DNA from: Thermoplasmata archaeon
GTDB taxonomy: Archaea > Thermoplasmatota > Thermoplasmata > Lutacidiplasmatales > UBA184
Direction: 5' to 3'
NCBI GenBank assembly: GCA_021798195.1
Contig: JAJZYH010000018.1
Coordinates: 1-38,678, forward strand
DNA length: 38,678 nucleotides
Shown here: positions 8,636 to 16,756 of the stretch, piece after piece
Layout: every line of letters begins with the position of its first letter
How positions within the stretch are numbered: the stretch's first letter is position 1
Made by a program: the position numbers and the translations under genes
Notes under the pieces: model-generated
Told to the model about the DNA's origin: nothing
The model's input: only the letters and a program-made list of their open reading frames with translations
Databases searched by the model: none

Positions 8636-10138
8636 ATGACCGCGAAGATCCCGAGGGGGCTCGCCGAGAAGGGACATTACATCCGGGGAAAGTGGACGGG
8701 GATCCGCGGCGAGACGTACACGCTCACCGATCCGGCGAGCGGGTCGCCTCTTGCCCGCGTGATCCAGGGGACCAAGGACGATGCGGAGGCGGCGGTGGAG
8801 GCTGCGGAGCGGGCATTCCCCGGATGGGACGCCCTCGGAGGCAAGCGGCGGGCCGATCTCCTGAGGAAGGTGGCGGAGCGTCTTGAGCGGGCGCGGGAGG
8901 AGATCGCTCTCCTCATGACACGCGAGATGGGGAAGGTGCGGCACGAGGCCCTCTCGGAGATGGATGGCGCCATCGACAACTTCGACTTCTATTGCGGCTA
9001 CGCCCGGGCGCTCACGGGGGAGGAGGTCGCCCTCCTCCCCCGGGGGGAGACACTGCGCCTCCACCTGGAACCCCGGGGAGTCACCGTGGCGCTCACCCCG
9101 TGGAACTTCCCGGCCTCCACCGTCACCCGGAAGCTGGTCCCCATCCTCCTCACCGGGAACACCGTGGTCCTCAAGCCGTCGAGCGCCACTCCCCTCACCG
9201 CGACCCGGATCGTCCAGTGCTTCCACGAGGTGGGGATCCCTCCCGGTGTGGTGAACCTCGTGGTGGGACCGGGGGGCGAGATCGGAGAGACGCTGGTGCG
9301 CCATCCCTCCACGAGGACCGTGACCCTCACAGGCTCCACCGAGTCCGGAAAGCGCGTGATGCAGTACGCCTCCCACGGGATCGTGAAGGTGCTCCTGGAG
9401 CTGGGGGGGAAGGCCCCGGTCATCGTGGCCTCCGATGCGGACCTCTCCCACGCGGCCCGGGCCACGGTGTACGCCCGGTTCTGGAACGCGGGGCAGAGCT
9501 GCATCGCGGGGGAACGGGTGTACGTCGCAGAGAAGGTGGCGGACCGCTTCCAGGAGAAGCTCCGGACGCTCTCCCGCTCCCTCCGTGTGGGGCCGGGCTG
9601 GACCCCGGGTATGGACATGGGTCCCCTCATGAGCACGGGGGCCCGGGACCGCGTGGAAAAGATGGTGGAGGAGGCCCGGGCCCATGGGGCCCGCGTGATC
9701 GCGGGAGGAAAGGCTCCCTCGGGACGCGTCCCTCCCAAGGGCGCCTTCTACGAACCCACCGTGGTCACCGGCCTCGCCGACGATTCCCCGCTCATCCAGG
9801 AGGAGATCTTCGGTCCGGTTCTCCCGGTCCTCCGGGTCGAGGACGTCGACGAGGCCGTGGACCGGGCGAACCGGGGCCAGTACGGGCTCTCCTCGTACGT
9901 CTTCACCCGGGACGCCACCGTGGCGGAACGGGCCGCGAAGGGGCTCCGGTTCGGGGAGGTCTACATCAACCGGGTGGGGCCGGAGTCCCCCCAGGGCTAC
10001 CACGCGGGATACCGGCAGAGCGGGCTCGGGGGGGAGGGGAGCCGGTTCGGCCTCCTGGACTACATGAACGTGAAGAGCATCTACCACGACTGGGGAGTGC
10101 CGTTCAACACCGAGGGCTGGATGCCGTACCATCCCTGA
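8636..10138 (+). CDS. NAD(P)-dependent aldehyde dehydrogenase (possible glyceraldehyde dehydrogenase)
   Basis: 500 residues from ATG 8636 (MTAKIPRGLAEKGHY). Family landmarks: TPWNFPAS (coenzyme-pocket Asn), KPSSATPLTA, TGSTESGK, the general base Glu255 in LLELGGKAP, the nucleophile Cys289 in NAGQSCIAGERVYV, and EEIFGPVLPV. It oxidises an aldehyde to the acid with NAD(P)+. A glycerate 2-kinase is encoded 0.8 kb downstream. In Thermoplasma a glyceraldehyde dehydrogenase of this superfamily feeds glycerate to that kinase in the non-phosphorylative Entner-Doudoroff pathway, so D-glyceraldehyde is a reasonable inferred substrate. Lactaldehyde or succinate semialdehyde cannot be excluded. GAGATAAGC near 8601 may be a weak TATA element for a nearly leaderless mRNA. 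Confidence 0.9.
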   Translation: MTAKIPRGLAEKGHYIRGKWTGIRGETYTLTDPASGSPLARVIQGTKDDAEAAVEAAERAFPGWDALGGKRRADLLRKVAERLERAREEIALLMTREMGKVRHEALSEMDGAIDNFDFYCGYARALTGEEVALLPRGETLRLHLEPRGVTVALTPWNFPASTVTRKLVPILLTGNTVVLKPSSATPLTATRIVQCFHEVGIPPGVVNLVVGPGGEIGETLVRHPSTRTVTLTGSTESGKRVMQYASHGIVKVLLELGGKAPVIVASDADLSHAARATVYARFWNAGQSCIAGERVYVAEKVADRFQEKLRTLSRSLRVGPGWTPGMDMGPLMSTGARDRVEKMVEEARAHGARVIAGGKAPSGRVPPKGAFYEPTVVTGLADDSPLIQEEIFGPVLPVLRVEDVDEAVDRANRGQYGLSSYVFTRDATVAERAAKGLRFGEVYINRVGPESPQGYHAGYRQSGLGGEGSRFGLLDYMNVKSIYHDWGVPFNTEGWMPYHP

Positions 10139-10343
10139 CCGGGAGGCCCTCCCCGGGGGGGCGCACCGCCCCGTGACCGGACCCCGGGCCAACCGGTCAA
10201 CATCTCCCCAGGAGCCTCTCGTCCTCCGATGCCCACGATCCCGCGCCCTCCGGAGCCCACCGTCCCGATCCCGTGGCCCACCCCAGCCTTCAATACTTCC
10301 AATTAGAAAGTATTTAGACCTCTCGCCGCATCCCCTCTCCCGT
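10139..10343 (+). promoter_or_regulatory. Intergenic promoter region with TATA box and palindromic operator candidate
   Basis: Most of this 205-bp gap is G+C-rich and featureless. AAAGTATTTAGA (10307-10318) acts as the TATA box, about 26 bp before the expected transcription start at the ATG at 10344. It overlaps an inverted repeat, AATACTT (10292-10298) and AAGTATT (10308-10314) with a 9-bp spacer; 9 of 11 symmetric positions pair. This would place a dimeric repressor directly over TBP. Confidence 0.6.
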
Positions 10344-10967
10344 ATGACGGATCTCCAGAGCCCGGGGACGGAGCCCGCGGACGGCTCCCGGTTGGACGAC
10401 CGCGTGGTCCGCGCGCTCACGCAGTTCCCCGGCCGGGTTGCGTTCAATGGCCTCCGGCGCACCCTGGGGGTCCACCCCGAGTCCTTGGCCCGCGCCCTGC
10501 GCCGCCTGGAGCGGTACGGGGTGGTGGAGCGGACCTCCGAGGGATATCGACTGGTGGCGGAGGACGCGAAACCCTCCCGATCCGGGCGGAAGGTCCCTGA
10601 GGGACCCCGGCCCGTGGCCGAGGTGCAGCTCGCCCCGGGGACCCGCCCCGGCGAGGTCCTCCGCCAGATGGCAGGCCGCTGGTTCGGCTCGCTCCGATGG
10701 GTGGGCCTCGATGACCGCTCCCAGGAACCGCGCCTCGTCTGGTCCCTCCGGAACGGACCCGGACGCATTTCCCTCGAGGTCCGGGAGGACGTCCTCCGGG
10801 TCGCGGTGGAGGAACCGCAGGACCGGCGGGATCCCCGCTCCGAGGAGGCGGCCTACGAGCTCCTGGCGCATGCGCTGGAGCGGCTCCGGTCCCCCGACCA
10901 CCGGGAGGGTCCGGGCCAGGTGGCCTACCTCGCCCCGCTCCCCCCCCCTTCCACGGGAGAGAACTGA
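10344..10967 (+). CDS. Winged-helix/HTH DNA-binding protein
   Basis: 207 residues (MTDLQSPGTEPADGS). Residues of about 20-75 form a winged helix: VVRALTQFPGRVAFNGLRRT, LGVHPESLARALRRLERYGV, VERTSEGYRLV. This is MarR/ArsR-like in style. A C-terminal domain of about 120 residues (GTRPGEVLRQMAGRWFGSLR, then W..RN.PGRISLEVREDVLRV) is not recognised and may bind a ligand or dimerise. ATG 10344 is preferred because a TATA box lies about 30 bp upstream, predicting an almost leaderless mRNA. The palindrome over that TATA box suggests autoregulation. Its 3' end overlaps the convergent glycerate kinase gene by 43 bp. The target regulon is unknown; flanking glycerate-metabolism genes are candidates. Confidence 0.75.
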   Translation: MTDLQSPGTEPADGSRLDDRVVRALTQFPGRVAFNGLRRTLGVHPESLARALRRLERYGVVERTSEGYRLVAEDAKPSRSGRKVPEGPRPVAEVQLAPGTRPGEVLRQMAGRWFGSLRWVGLDDRSQEPRLVWSLRNGPGRISLEVREDVLRVAVEEPQDRRDPRSEEAAYELLAHALERLRSPDHREGPGQVAYLAPLPPPSTGEN

Positions 10968-12307
10968 ACGGACCTCCTCGCGCGCGTCCCCGCGAGGAGG
11001 ATGTGGAGGTCCATCACATTGGTCCCCGTGGGGCCCAGGCGAATGAGGCCGCCCAGCTTTTCCAGGAATCCGTAGCTCGCATTGTTCCGGAGCGCGTCCG
11101 TCACCGAGAGCCTCTTCCGCCGAGCCCCCTCCGCGCTCTCTCCGTTGACCCACCCGCCCGCCGCATCGGTAGGCCCGTCGATCCCGTCGGTGCCCACCGA
11201 CATGAGGAGAGCCTCCGGGAGCCCTTCGATGGCCGGGATGGCCGCCAGGGCGAACTCCTGGTTCCTGCCCCCCTTCCCGCGCCCATGGAGGGTCACCGTG
11301 GTCTCCCCTCCCGAAAGGAGGCATGCGGGCGGGGAGAGGGGTCGGCCGAACATCACCATCTCCCGGAGGATGGAACCGTGGACCCCCGCCACCTCCCGCG
11401 TCTCTCCCGTGACGGTGGATGAAAGGATGCGAGTACGGTAGCCCCGCCGCAGCGCTTCCCGCTGGGCTCCTTCCAGCGCGTGGCGGTTGCTCGCGATGAC
11501 GAGAAAGCGGCTCCCCTGGAGACGCGGGTCCCGGGGCTTCGGGGTCTCCGGTCTCAGTCCCCGCATCCCGGAGCGTAGGTGCTCCCGGACGCTCCCCGGG
11601 ACGCCCCCCAATTCCCCCGCCTCCTCGAGGGCTTCGTACGCATCCCGGTAGGTGGTGGGGTCGGGGACCGTGGGCCCCGATGAGATGGTGGCGGGGTCGT
11701 CCCCCACCACGTCGGAGATGGCGAGGGAGACCTGGACCCGAGCCCTGGCCTCGGCGGCCAACCGGCCTCCCTTCACCGCCGAGACGTGCTTCCGGACGGC
11801 ATTGATGGCCTGGATGGGAAGGCGCGAGCCCACCAGGTGTTCATGGAGGACCCTCAGGTCCCGGAAGGGGATCCCCGGGGCGGGAGCCTCCAGGATCGCA
11901 GAGCCTCCTCCGGAGACGAGATAGAGGATGGCGTCCGTCGGCGCAGGCTCCCGGACCCGCTGGAGCATCCGCTCCGCGGCCCGGCGGGAATCGTCTCCCG
12001 GGATCGGATGGGAGCCTGGGAGCGCCTCCAGGCGGCCGCCCCGGTAGGGAGGAGAGCCCTTCCGATACGCCACGAGACCCCCTGCCACGCGGTCCCCCAG
12101 GATCTCCTCCGCCGCACGGGCCATCCCCACCGCCGCCTTCCCCCAGGCGAAGATCCAGACGTGCCCCGTCCGTCCCAGGGGGAACCTTTCCTTCCCCACC
12201 CGGAGCGTGGACCCCTGGACCGAGAGCGTCGCCCGGAGCGCCCGGACCGGATCCACCGCGCGGATCCCCGCACGGGCGATGGCGAGAGCATCCCCCTCAA
12301 GCGTCAT
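10925..12307 (-). CDS. Glycerate 2-kinase (MOFRL family)
   Basis: 460 residues from ATG 12307 (MTLEGDALAIARAGIRAVDP), which overlaps the upstream oxidoreductase stop by ATGA. Features: GKAAVGMARAAEEIL, LVSGGGSAILEAPAPG (glycine-rich nucleotide site), SDVVGDDPATISSGPTVPD, LLSGGETTVTLHGRGKGGRN, and the MOFRL tail TDGIDGPTDAAGG and GTNVMDLHILLAGTR. These are standard for the GckA/TtuD/MOFRL family. It phosphorylates D-glycerate at carbon 2 using ATP, giving 2-phosphoglycerate for lower glycolysis. With the nearby aldehyde dehydrogenase this fits the non-phosphorylative Entner-Doudoroff branch of Thermoplasmatales; serine or glycine breakdown via glycerate is an alternative. Confidence 0.93.
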   Translation of the reverse strand: MTLEGDALAIARAGIRAVDPVRALRATLSVQGSTLRVGKERFPLGRTGHVWIFAWGKAAVGMARAAEEILGDRVAGGLVAYRKGSPPYRGGRLEALPGSHPIPGDDSRRAAERMLQRVREPAPTDAILYLVSGGGSAILEAPAPGIPFRDLRVLHEHLVGSRLPIQAINAVRKHVSAVKGGRLAAEARARVQVSLAISDVVGDDPATISSGPTVPDPTTYRDAYEALEEAGELGGVPGSVREHLRSGMRGLRPETPKPRDPRLQGSRFLVIASNRHALEGAQREALRRGYRTRILSSTVTGETREVAGVHGSILREMVMFGRPLSPPACLLSGGETTVTLHGRGKGGRNQEFALAAIPAIEGLPEALLMSVGTDGIDGPTDAAGGWVNGESAEGARRKRLSVTDALRNNASYGFLEKLGGLIRLGPTGTNVMDLHILLAGTRARRSVQFSPVEGGGSGAR

Positions 12308-13485
12308 TCGTTGGCCTCCAGGGTGAACCCGGGACGCGGCAAAAACGGCTTTGCCGGCGAACGAAACCGGGCGGGGAGGCACGGGGAGAGCCGCCCCCAG
12401 TCGCCGTCCTGCAGGGACTCAGCCATCCTACGGGCGAGCCCCCCGGCCCGCATCACCCCGAAGCCGTTGAACCCCGCCGCCACGAAGAGGCCATCGGCCC
12501 CCGGAACGGGGCCCACCAGGGGATGCCGGTCCGGCGTGGCCACGCACACCCCCGCCCAGGACCTCCGGACACGGGATTCCCTCCACCGCGGGAATCGCAC
12601 ATGGAAGGCCCGGGCGATGTCCTCGAGGAAGGACCAATCCGATCCCGTGCTCACCCGGTCCGGATCCACTTCCCGGAGCTGGGTCCCGTCCCCGGCGAGG
12701 AGGCGGCCGCCCGGATAGGGGCGGACGTAGACGTCCAGGTCGGTGTCGTGGACGGAGGGGAAGCTCCCCTGGGCCACGGGGGGCTCGAGGAGCGCCGCCT
12801 GGGTCCGGTACGGCGCGAGGGGGAGAGCGTGACCCAGAGTTCCCAGCACCCCCTTGGTCCAGGCGCCGCAGGCGATCACCACCCGCGGGGACCGGGCGAC
12901 ACCGGTCCGGGTGGTAAGGAGCCAGGCGTCGCGCTCCCGACGGAGGGATCCCGTCCCCCGGTCCCACTCCACCTCGACCCCCTTCGAAAGGGCGAGTTCG
13001 GCGTAGCGGAAGGTGGTCCCCGGCGCGCTCACCACGGCGTCATGGGGGGTGTAGAGGGCGGCGCGCAGACCGTCCACCGAGATGCCGGGGAGCCTCTCGG
13101 AGATCCCGTCCGGAGTGAGCCAGCTCGATTCCACCCCGGCGTCCGTGAGTTGCCTCTGCCGCTCCCGGAGCAGCTCCTCCTGCCCCGCCGTCCGGATCAT
13201 GCGGATGCTCCCGTTCTCCTCGAACTCCACGGTGGGCTCCCCCTTCGCGAGGCCCCGGTACTCTTCCCTCGTCTCCTCCACCACGCGGATGTCCCAGGGG
13301 TCCCAGCACTGGGAGCACAGGATCCCCGCTCCCTTTCCGGACGCACCGTACGTGGGATGCACTGCGTCGTAAAGGAGCACCGAGCGGAGTCCCTGGCGCG
13401 CGAGGTGAAAGGCGAGAGCGCTCCCGAAGATCCCCGCCCCGAGGACCATGACGGAATATTCCTGCGGGGCGGGGCGGGGGGTCAC
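12304..13485 (-). CDS. FAD-dependent oxidoreductase (DAO family)
   Basis: 393 residues from GTG 13485. The N-terminal Rossmann motif is VLGAGIFGSALAFHLARQG, followed by an acidic strand end (LLYDAVHP) and a YGASGKGAGIL loop. A second nucleotide-contact region, RVVIACGAWTKG, and a C-terminal GLFVAAGFNGFGVMRAGG segment follow. These mark the D-amino-acid oxidase/sarcosine oxidase/glycerol-3-phosphate dehydrogenase superfamily. The substrate is not evident: glycine, sarcosine, proline or a hydroxy acid are possible. It is cotranscribed with and overlaps the glycerate kinase gene, so the product may feed glycerate metabolism. No ATG is available near the Rossmann strand except one too far inside, hence the GTG start. 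Confidence 0.85.
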   Translation of the reverse strand: MTPRPAPQEYSVMVLGAGIFGSALAFHLARQGLRSVLLYDAVHPTYGASGKGAGILCSQCWDPWDIRVVEETREEYRGLAKGEPTVEFEENGSIRMIRTAGQEELLRERQRQLTDAGVESSWLTPDGISERLPGISVDGLRAALYTPHDAVVSAPGTTFRYAELALSKGVEVEWDRGTGSLRRERDAWLLTTRTGVARSPRVVIACGAWTKGVLGTLGHALPLAPYRTQAALLEPPVAQGSFPSVHDTDLDVYVRPYPGGRLLAGDGTQLREVDPDRVSTGSDWSFLEDIARAFHVRFPRWRESRVRRSWAGVCVATPDRHPLVGPVPGADGLFVAAGFNGFGVMRAGGLARRMAESLQDGDWGRLSPCLPARFRSPAKPFLPRPGFTLEANE

Positions 13486-13571
13486 AGGGCGCGGGGAGGC
13501 GTTCGCCGTACAAAGGAGTGAGCCGTGGTCCCCCCCGGGCTCCGGAGAGAAAACGCTCTTGAGGTCCCGGG

Positions 13572-13829
13572 ATGCTCCTCACGCGCATGGCGTCCGAGTG
13601 GGTGACCTGTCCCCTCTGCGGCAAGCCCGTGGCCGTGACCTCTGTCCCCTGGCCGGGCCAGCCCGTGGAACTGGAACTCCACATGAAGGAGCACGGGGCG
13701 CCGTCGGATCCGGCCTCCGGTGGTCCCGGGGAGACGACCTCTGCGCCTCCGGCGCCGGACCCGCCGGGGGATGGGTCCGGACGTGCCCGACGAAGGCGTG
13801 CCCTCCCGCGGGCGGCGGACCATCAGTAG
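13572..13829 (+). CDS. Small protein with one zinc-finger-like motif
   Basis: 85 residues from ATG 13572, or 80 from ATG 13587 (MASEWVTCPLCGKP). CPLCGKPV is followed about 20 residues later by ELHMKEHG. The C-P-x-C plus H-x4-H spacing resembles a C2H2 zinc finger and suggests nucleic-acid or protein binding. The rest is a proline/glycine/arginine-rich disordered tail. It is transcribed divergently from the FAD oxidoreductase gene and overlaps the recombinase gene tail-to-tail by 7 bp. Function is unknown. Confidence 0.55.
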   Translation: MLLTRMASEWVTCPLCGKPVAVTSVPWPGQPVELELHMKEHGAPSDPASGGPGETTSAPPAPDPPGDGSGRARRRRALPRAADHQ

Positions 13830-14740
13830 GTGGGCCGGGCGGCGCGGTAGGCGTCCTTCAGGGCTTCCGTGTCCACGTGGGTGTAGACCTGCGTTGTGGC
13901 CACGCTGGCGTGCCCCAGCTGCTTCTGGATGAACCGGATGTCGAGCCCCCGTTTCAAGAGGGTCGTGGCGAGCGTGTGCCGGAGCGTGTGGGGGGTGACC
14001 TTCCGGGTGATCCCCGCCTCCTCCGCCGCCTTCCGGACCACCCTCTCCACCGTCTCCGTGCTGACGGGGAAGAGGCGCGTGTCCCCGCTGGCCATTTCCG
14101 CGCGGACCGGGAGCCACTCCCGGAGCGCCTGGACCGTGCGCTCCTCGATGACCACCATCCGGTCCTTGTCCCCCTTCCCGGCCCGGACCCGGAGGACCTG
14201 GTTCTCGAGGTCCACGTCGTCCAGGTCCAGGTGACAGGCTTCGCTGACACGTAGCCCCCCGTAGCCCAGGACGTAGAGGAGCGCCCGGTTCCGCGGATGG
14301 CCCGCCTGTGTCTCCAGGAGGCGGTGCGCCTCCTCCTCGGTGAGGAAGTTGGGGAGCCTCGCCGGGCGCCGGGGCACCTCCAGCGCTTCCGCCGTGGAGA
14401 GACCGAAGCTCCGGAAGAGGCAGGAGAGTCCCCGCAGGGTCCCATACACCGAATTCTTCGAGTAGTGACGGGTGAGGACCAGGTGCTCCCGGTAGGCCTC
14501 CAGGTCCCGGGGCGTCACCTCGTCGAGCGGCTTCCCCACGTGCTCCAGGAAATGTTCGGCGAAGAACGAGTACTGCTTCACCGTCCAACGGCTCTTCTCC
14601 TCCCCCTGGAGGATCTCCCGGAACCGTGCCACGAGCTCCCCGGGGTCCCGGGGAATGTCCCTCGCCGGCGAGGGAGCGAGCGTATTCCCCCCGTTCCGAA
14701 GGATCGGGCTCGTGGGACGAGCGCGTACCGTGTATGCCAT
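13823..14740 (-). CDS. XerA/XerC-like tyrosine recombinase
   Basis: 305 residues from ATG 14740 (MAYTVRARPTSPILRNG). The SAM-like core-binding domain covers about residues 30-125 (WTVKQYSFFAEHFLEHV). The catalytic domain shows Arg in GYGGLRVSEACHL, Lys in RAGKGDKDRMVVI, HTLRHTLATTLL (HxxR), LGHASVATTQVYTHV (His and the nucleophilic Tyr). All active-site residues are present. Size and simple architecture match archaeal XerA, which resolves chromosome dimers, better than an element integrase; no other mobile-element genes adjoin. A 23-bp imperfect palindrome spans its start codon. An alternative start lies upstream at 14806. Confidence 0.88.
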   Translation of the reverse strand: MAYTVRARPTSPILRNGGNTLAPSPARDIPRDPGELVARFREILQGEEKSRWTVKQYSFFAEHFLEHVGKPLDEVTPRDLEAYREHLVLTRHYSKNSVYGTLRGLSCLFRSFGLSTAEALEVPRRPARLPNFLTEEEAHRLLETQAGHPRNRALLYVLGYGGLRVSEACHLDLDDVDLENQVLRVRAGKGDKDRMVVIEERTVQALREWLPVRAEMASGDTRLFPVSTETVERVVRKAAEEAGITRKVTPHTLRHTLATTLLKRGLDIRFIQKQLGHASVATTQVYTHVDTEALKDAYRAARPTY

Positions 14741-14757
14741 TTGTCCGACATTTGGCA
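14735..14757. promoter_or_regulatory. Palindrome over the recombinase start codon
   Basis: TGCCAnnTGTC-C-GACAnnTGGCA is symmetrical except for two TT pairs in each arm. It covers the recombinase start codon. About 20 bp further upstream CGCCCTTAAGGGCG (14764-14777) is a perfect palindrome whose CTTAAG core sits where a TATA box is expected. Together they look like a controlled leaderless promoter. The 1-bp centre differs from the 6-bp spacer of archaeal dif sites. Confidence 0.4.
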
Positions 14758-14784
14758 GACGAACGCCCTTAAGGGCGCGGCTCC

Positions 14785-14807
14785 AGTGGAAAGAGGGGGG
14801 TTCCACT
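14785..14807. repeat. Inverted repeat AGTGGAA-N9-TTCCACT
   Basis: A perfect 7-bp inverted repeat with a 9-bp spacer lies between the divergent recombinase and thiolase genes. The arm and spacer lengths equal those of the operator candidate at 10292-10314, though the bases differ. A second short G/C hairpin follows at about 14814-14832. An operator or mRNA hairpin role is possible. Confidence 0.35.
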
Positions 14808-14873
14808 CGAAGCAGGGGGGTCTCTGCCCCCTACCCACGGTAGATATCCCACCGGGGGCTAAGGTCTCCCACA

Positions 14874-15836
14874 ATGGATTGCAGCCGGCCCGGGTGCGCA
14901 GGGACCGCCATCATCGACCGCCCCTACGCGGGGGATCACCTCTGTACGCTCCATTTCCGCGAGTCGATCCGGGACCGGGTCCGGCGGGAACTGCACCACC
15001 AGGCTCCGGGCCTCCGGGGAGGTCTTCTCGCCGTGGGCCTCTCGGGAGGGAAGGATTCGGCGGTCACCCTCGCCCTGACCCACCGCATCCTGGGTTCCCG
15101 ACGGGGGCTCCGCATGGTGGCCATCACCATCGACGAGGGGATCTCGGACTACCGTCCCCGGACCGTGGAGTCCGCACGGGAGCTCACCCGACGCCTCGGG
15201 ATCCCGCACGTGGTACGGAGCTTCTCCCAGGAACTGGGGACCCGGACAGAGGAGGCCGCCCGCCTCCTCCACGAGGGAGCCCCCTGCTCCTGGTGCGGCG
15301 TCTGGCGCCGGAGGCTCCTCAATCAGGCCGCCCGGGAGCTGGGAGCGGTGCGCCTGGCCATGGGCTTCAACCTCGACGACCTGGCCCAGACGGTCCTCAT
15401 GAACCTGGTCCGGGGGGAACCCCACCGCCTGGTGCAGATGGCACCCCACGCCCGACGGCAACCCGCCCTCGTCCCTCGCATCGCCCCCCTCGCCAGCATC
15501 CCGGAACGGGAGGTGTACCTGTACGCTCGCCTGGAGGGGATCCCGTTCGACCACGCCCAGTGCCCCTTCGCCCCGCACGGGGGAAGGAACCTCTTCCGGG
15601 ATGTGCTCTGGCAGCTGGAGGAGAAGATACCGGGGAGCCGGCATGCGCTCCTCAAGACCCGAGAGAAGCTCCTGCCCCTCCTTCTCGCGGGAGAACCATT
15701 CGAGGGGCCGGGGACCTGCCCCCACTGCGGAGAGCCCTCTTCGGGGAGCACCTGTCGGTCCTGCGCCTACCTCGAGGCGCTCCAGGGGGCCCGGGAGAAC
15801 GGGTTTATCGTTCCCAGTGGCTCGGGAGACCGATGA
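14874..15836 (+). CDS. tRNA 2-thiouridine synthetase, NcsA/TtuA (TIGR00269) family
   Basis: 320 residues from ATG 14874. The N-terminal zinc finger is CSRPGC...HLCTLHF. The PP-loop ATPase motif SGGKDS is at residues 57-62. Catalytic cysteines are in CSWC (138, 141) and AQCPF (230). The C-terminal zinc finger is CPHCGEPSSGSTCRSC. The enzyme adenylates a tRNA uridine and transfers sulfur, giving 2-thiouridine at position 34 (NcsA/Ncs6) or 54 (TtuA). The extra Cys pair suits the iron-sulfur-dependent branch. GTAGATATCC near 14835-14844 may be its TATA element, predicting a nearly leaderless mRNA. It overlaps the next gene by ATGA. Confidence 0.9.
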   Translation: MDCSRPGCAGTAIIDRPYAGDHLCTLHFRESIRDRVRRELHHQAPGLRGGLLAVGLSGGKDSAVTLALTHRILGSRRGLRMVAITIDEGISDYRPRTVESARELTRRLGIPHVVRSFSQELGTRTEEAARLLHEGAPCSWCGVWRRRLLNQAARELGAVRLAMGFNLDDLAQTVLMNLVRGEPHRLVQMAPHARRQPALVPRIAPLASIPEREVYLYARLEGIPFDHAQCPFAPHGGRNLFRDVLWQLEEKIPGSRHALLKTREKLLPLLLAGEPFEGPGTCPHCGEPSSGSTCRSCAYLEALQGARENGFIVPSGSGDR

Positions 15837-16756
15837 ACTCTCTCCCGGACCCCGCCGCCTCCCCCTCCGGCGTGCGGAAGATCCTGGTCGTGGGCGCCGG
15901 GATCATGGGAAGCGGAGTGGCCGCCGTGGCCGCCCAACGGGGCCTTGACGTCCATCTCTATGACGTCCGCCAGGAGTTCCTGGACCGGGGGCTCTCCTCC
16001 ATCCGCGCGGCCCTCGAGGGCGCGGTGGCGAAGGGCCGCATCCCCCCGAAGGGGAAGGATGCGGCTCTGGAGCGCATCCGGCCCACGCTGGAGCTCTCGT
16101 CCGCCCCTCCCGTGGACCTCGTGCTCGAGGCGGCGCCGGAGAAGCTGGAGCTCAAGAGGGAGATCTTCCGGAGGCTGGACCCCCTCCACCCCGCCCCTGC
16201 GATCCTCGCCACCAACACCTCGTCCCTCTCGGTCACCTCCATCGCCTCCGTGGTGGCCGATCCCGGCCGCGTGGTGGGGATCCATTTCTTCAATCCGGTA
16301 CCCTCGATGCCCCTCGTGGAGATCATCGGGGGATTCCACACGTCCCCCGAGACCCGGGCCCGGAGCGAGGCATTCGCGCGCGAGCTGGGGAAGACGGTGA
16401 CGCACAGCCGGGACTCCCCGGGGTTCGTCACCACCCGGTCCATGGCCGTCCTGGTGAACGAGGCGGCGTGGATGCTCTACGAGGGCGTGGCGAACCGGGA
16501 GGACATCGACACGGCGCACAAGCTGGGATTCCACCACCCCATGGGCCCCCTGGAACTCGCGGACCTGGTGGGCCTCGACACCTGCCTCGCCGTGTTGGAG
16601 CGGCTCTACACGGGCTTCCAGGACCCCAAGTACCGGGTCTGCCCTCTCCTGGTGAACATGGTGGAGGCCGGCCGCCTGGGGCGGAAGTCCGGCGAGGGGT
16701 TTTACCCCTACCCCCGTTCCCCCTCCAGCGGTAACGGAGGAGGTTCCCACGGATGA
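15833..16756 (+). CDS. 3-hydroxyacyl-CoA (3-hydroxybutyryl-CoA) dehydrogenase
   Basis: 307 residues from ATG 15833. NAD-binding motif VVGAGIMGSGVAAVAAQRG, followed by LYD. Catalytic-region signatures: EAAPEKLELKREIF, ATNTSSLS, GIHFFNPVPSMPLVEII (catalytic His), DSPGFVTTR, and the C-terminal helical domain with GFHHPMGPLELADLVGLDT and GRKSGEGFY. It interconverts (S)-3-hydroxyacyl-CoA and 3-oxoacyl-CoA with NAD+, in beta-oxidation or related CoA pathways. Length fits single-function enzymes of about 285-310 residues. It is translationally coupled to the genes on both sides. No other beta-oxidation genes are in the window. Confidence 0.92.
   Translation: MNSLPDPAASPSGVRKILVVGAGIMGSGVAAVAAQRGLDVHLYDVRQEFLDRGLSSIRAALEGAVAKGRIPPKGKDAALERIRPTLELSSAPPVDLVLEAAPEKLELKREIFRRLDPLHPAPAILATNTSSLSVTSIASVVADPGRVVGIHFFNPVPSMPLVEIIGGFHTSPETRARSEAFARELGKTVTHSRDSPGFVTTRSMAVLVNEAAWMLYEGVANREDIDTAHKLGFHHPMGPLELADLVGLDTCLAVLERLYTGFQDPKYRVCPLLVNMVEAGRLGRKSGEGFYPYPRSPSSGNGGGSHG

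Noticed and set aside
8426-10768. 780-codon open frame on the minus strand
   Set aside because: It is the antisense shadow of the aldehyde dehydrogenase and HTH genes. The composition is proline/glycine/arginine-rich without motifs; only its very end (the polylysine peptide) is kept as a weak candidate.
13823-14740. Mobile-element integrase interpretation
   Set aside because: No attachment-site duplication, excisionase or element genes are nearby. Size fits chromosomal XerA.
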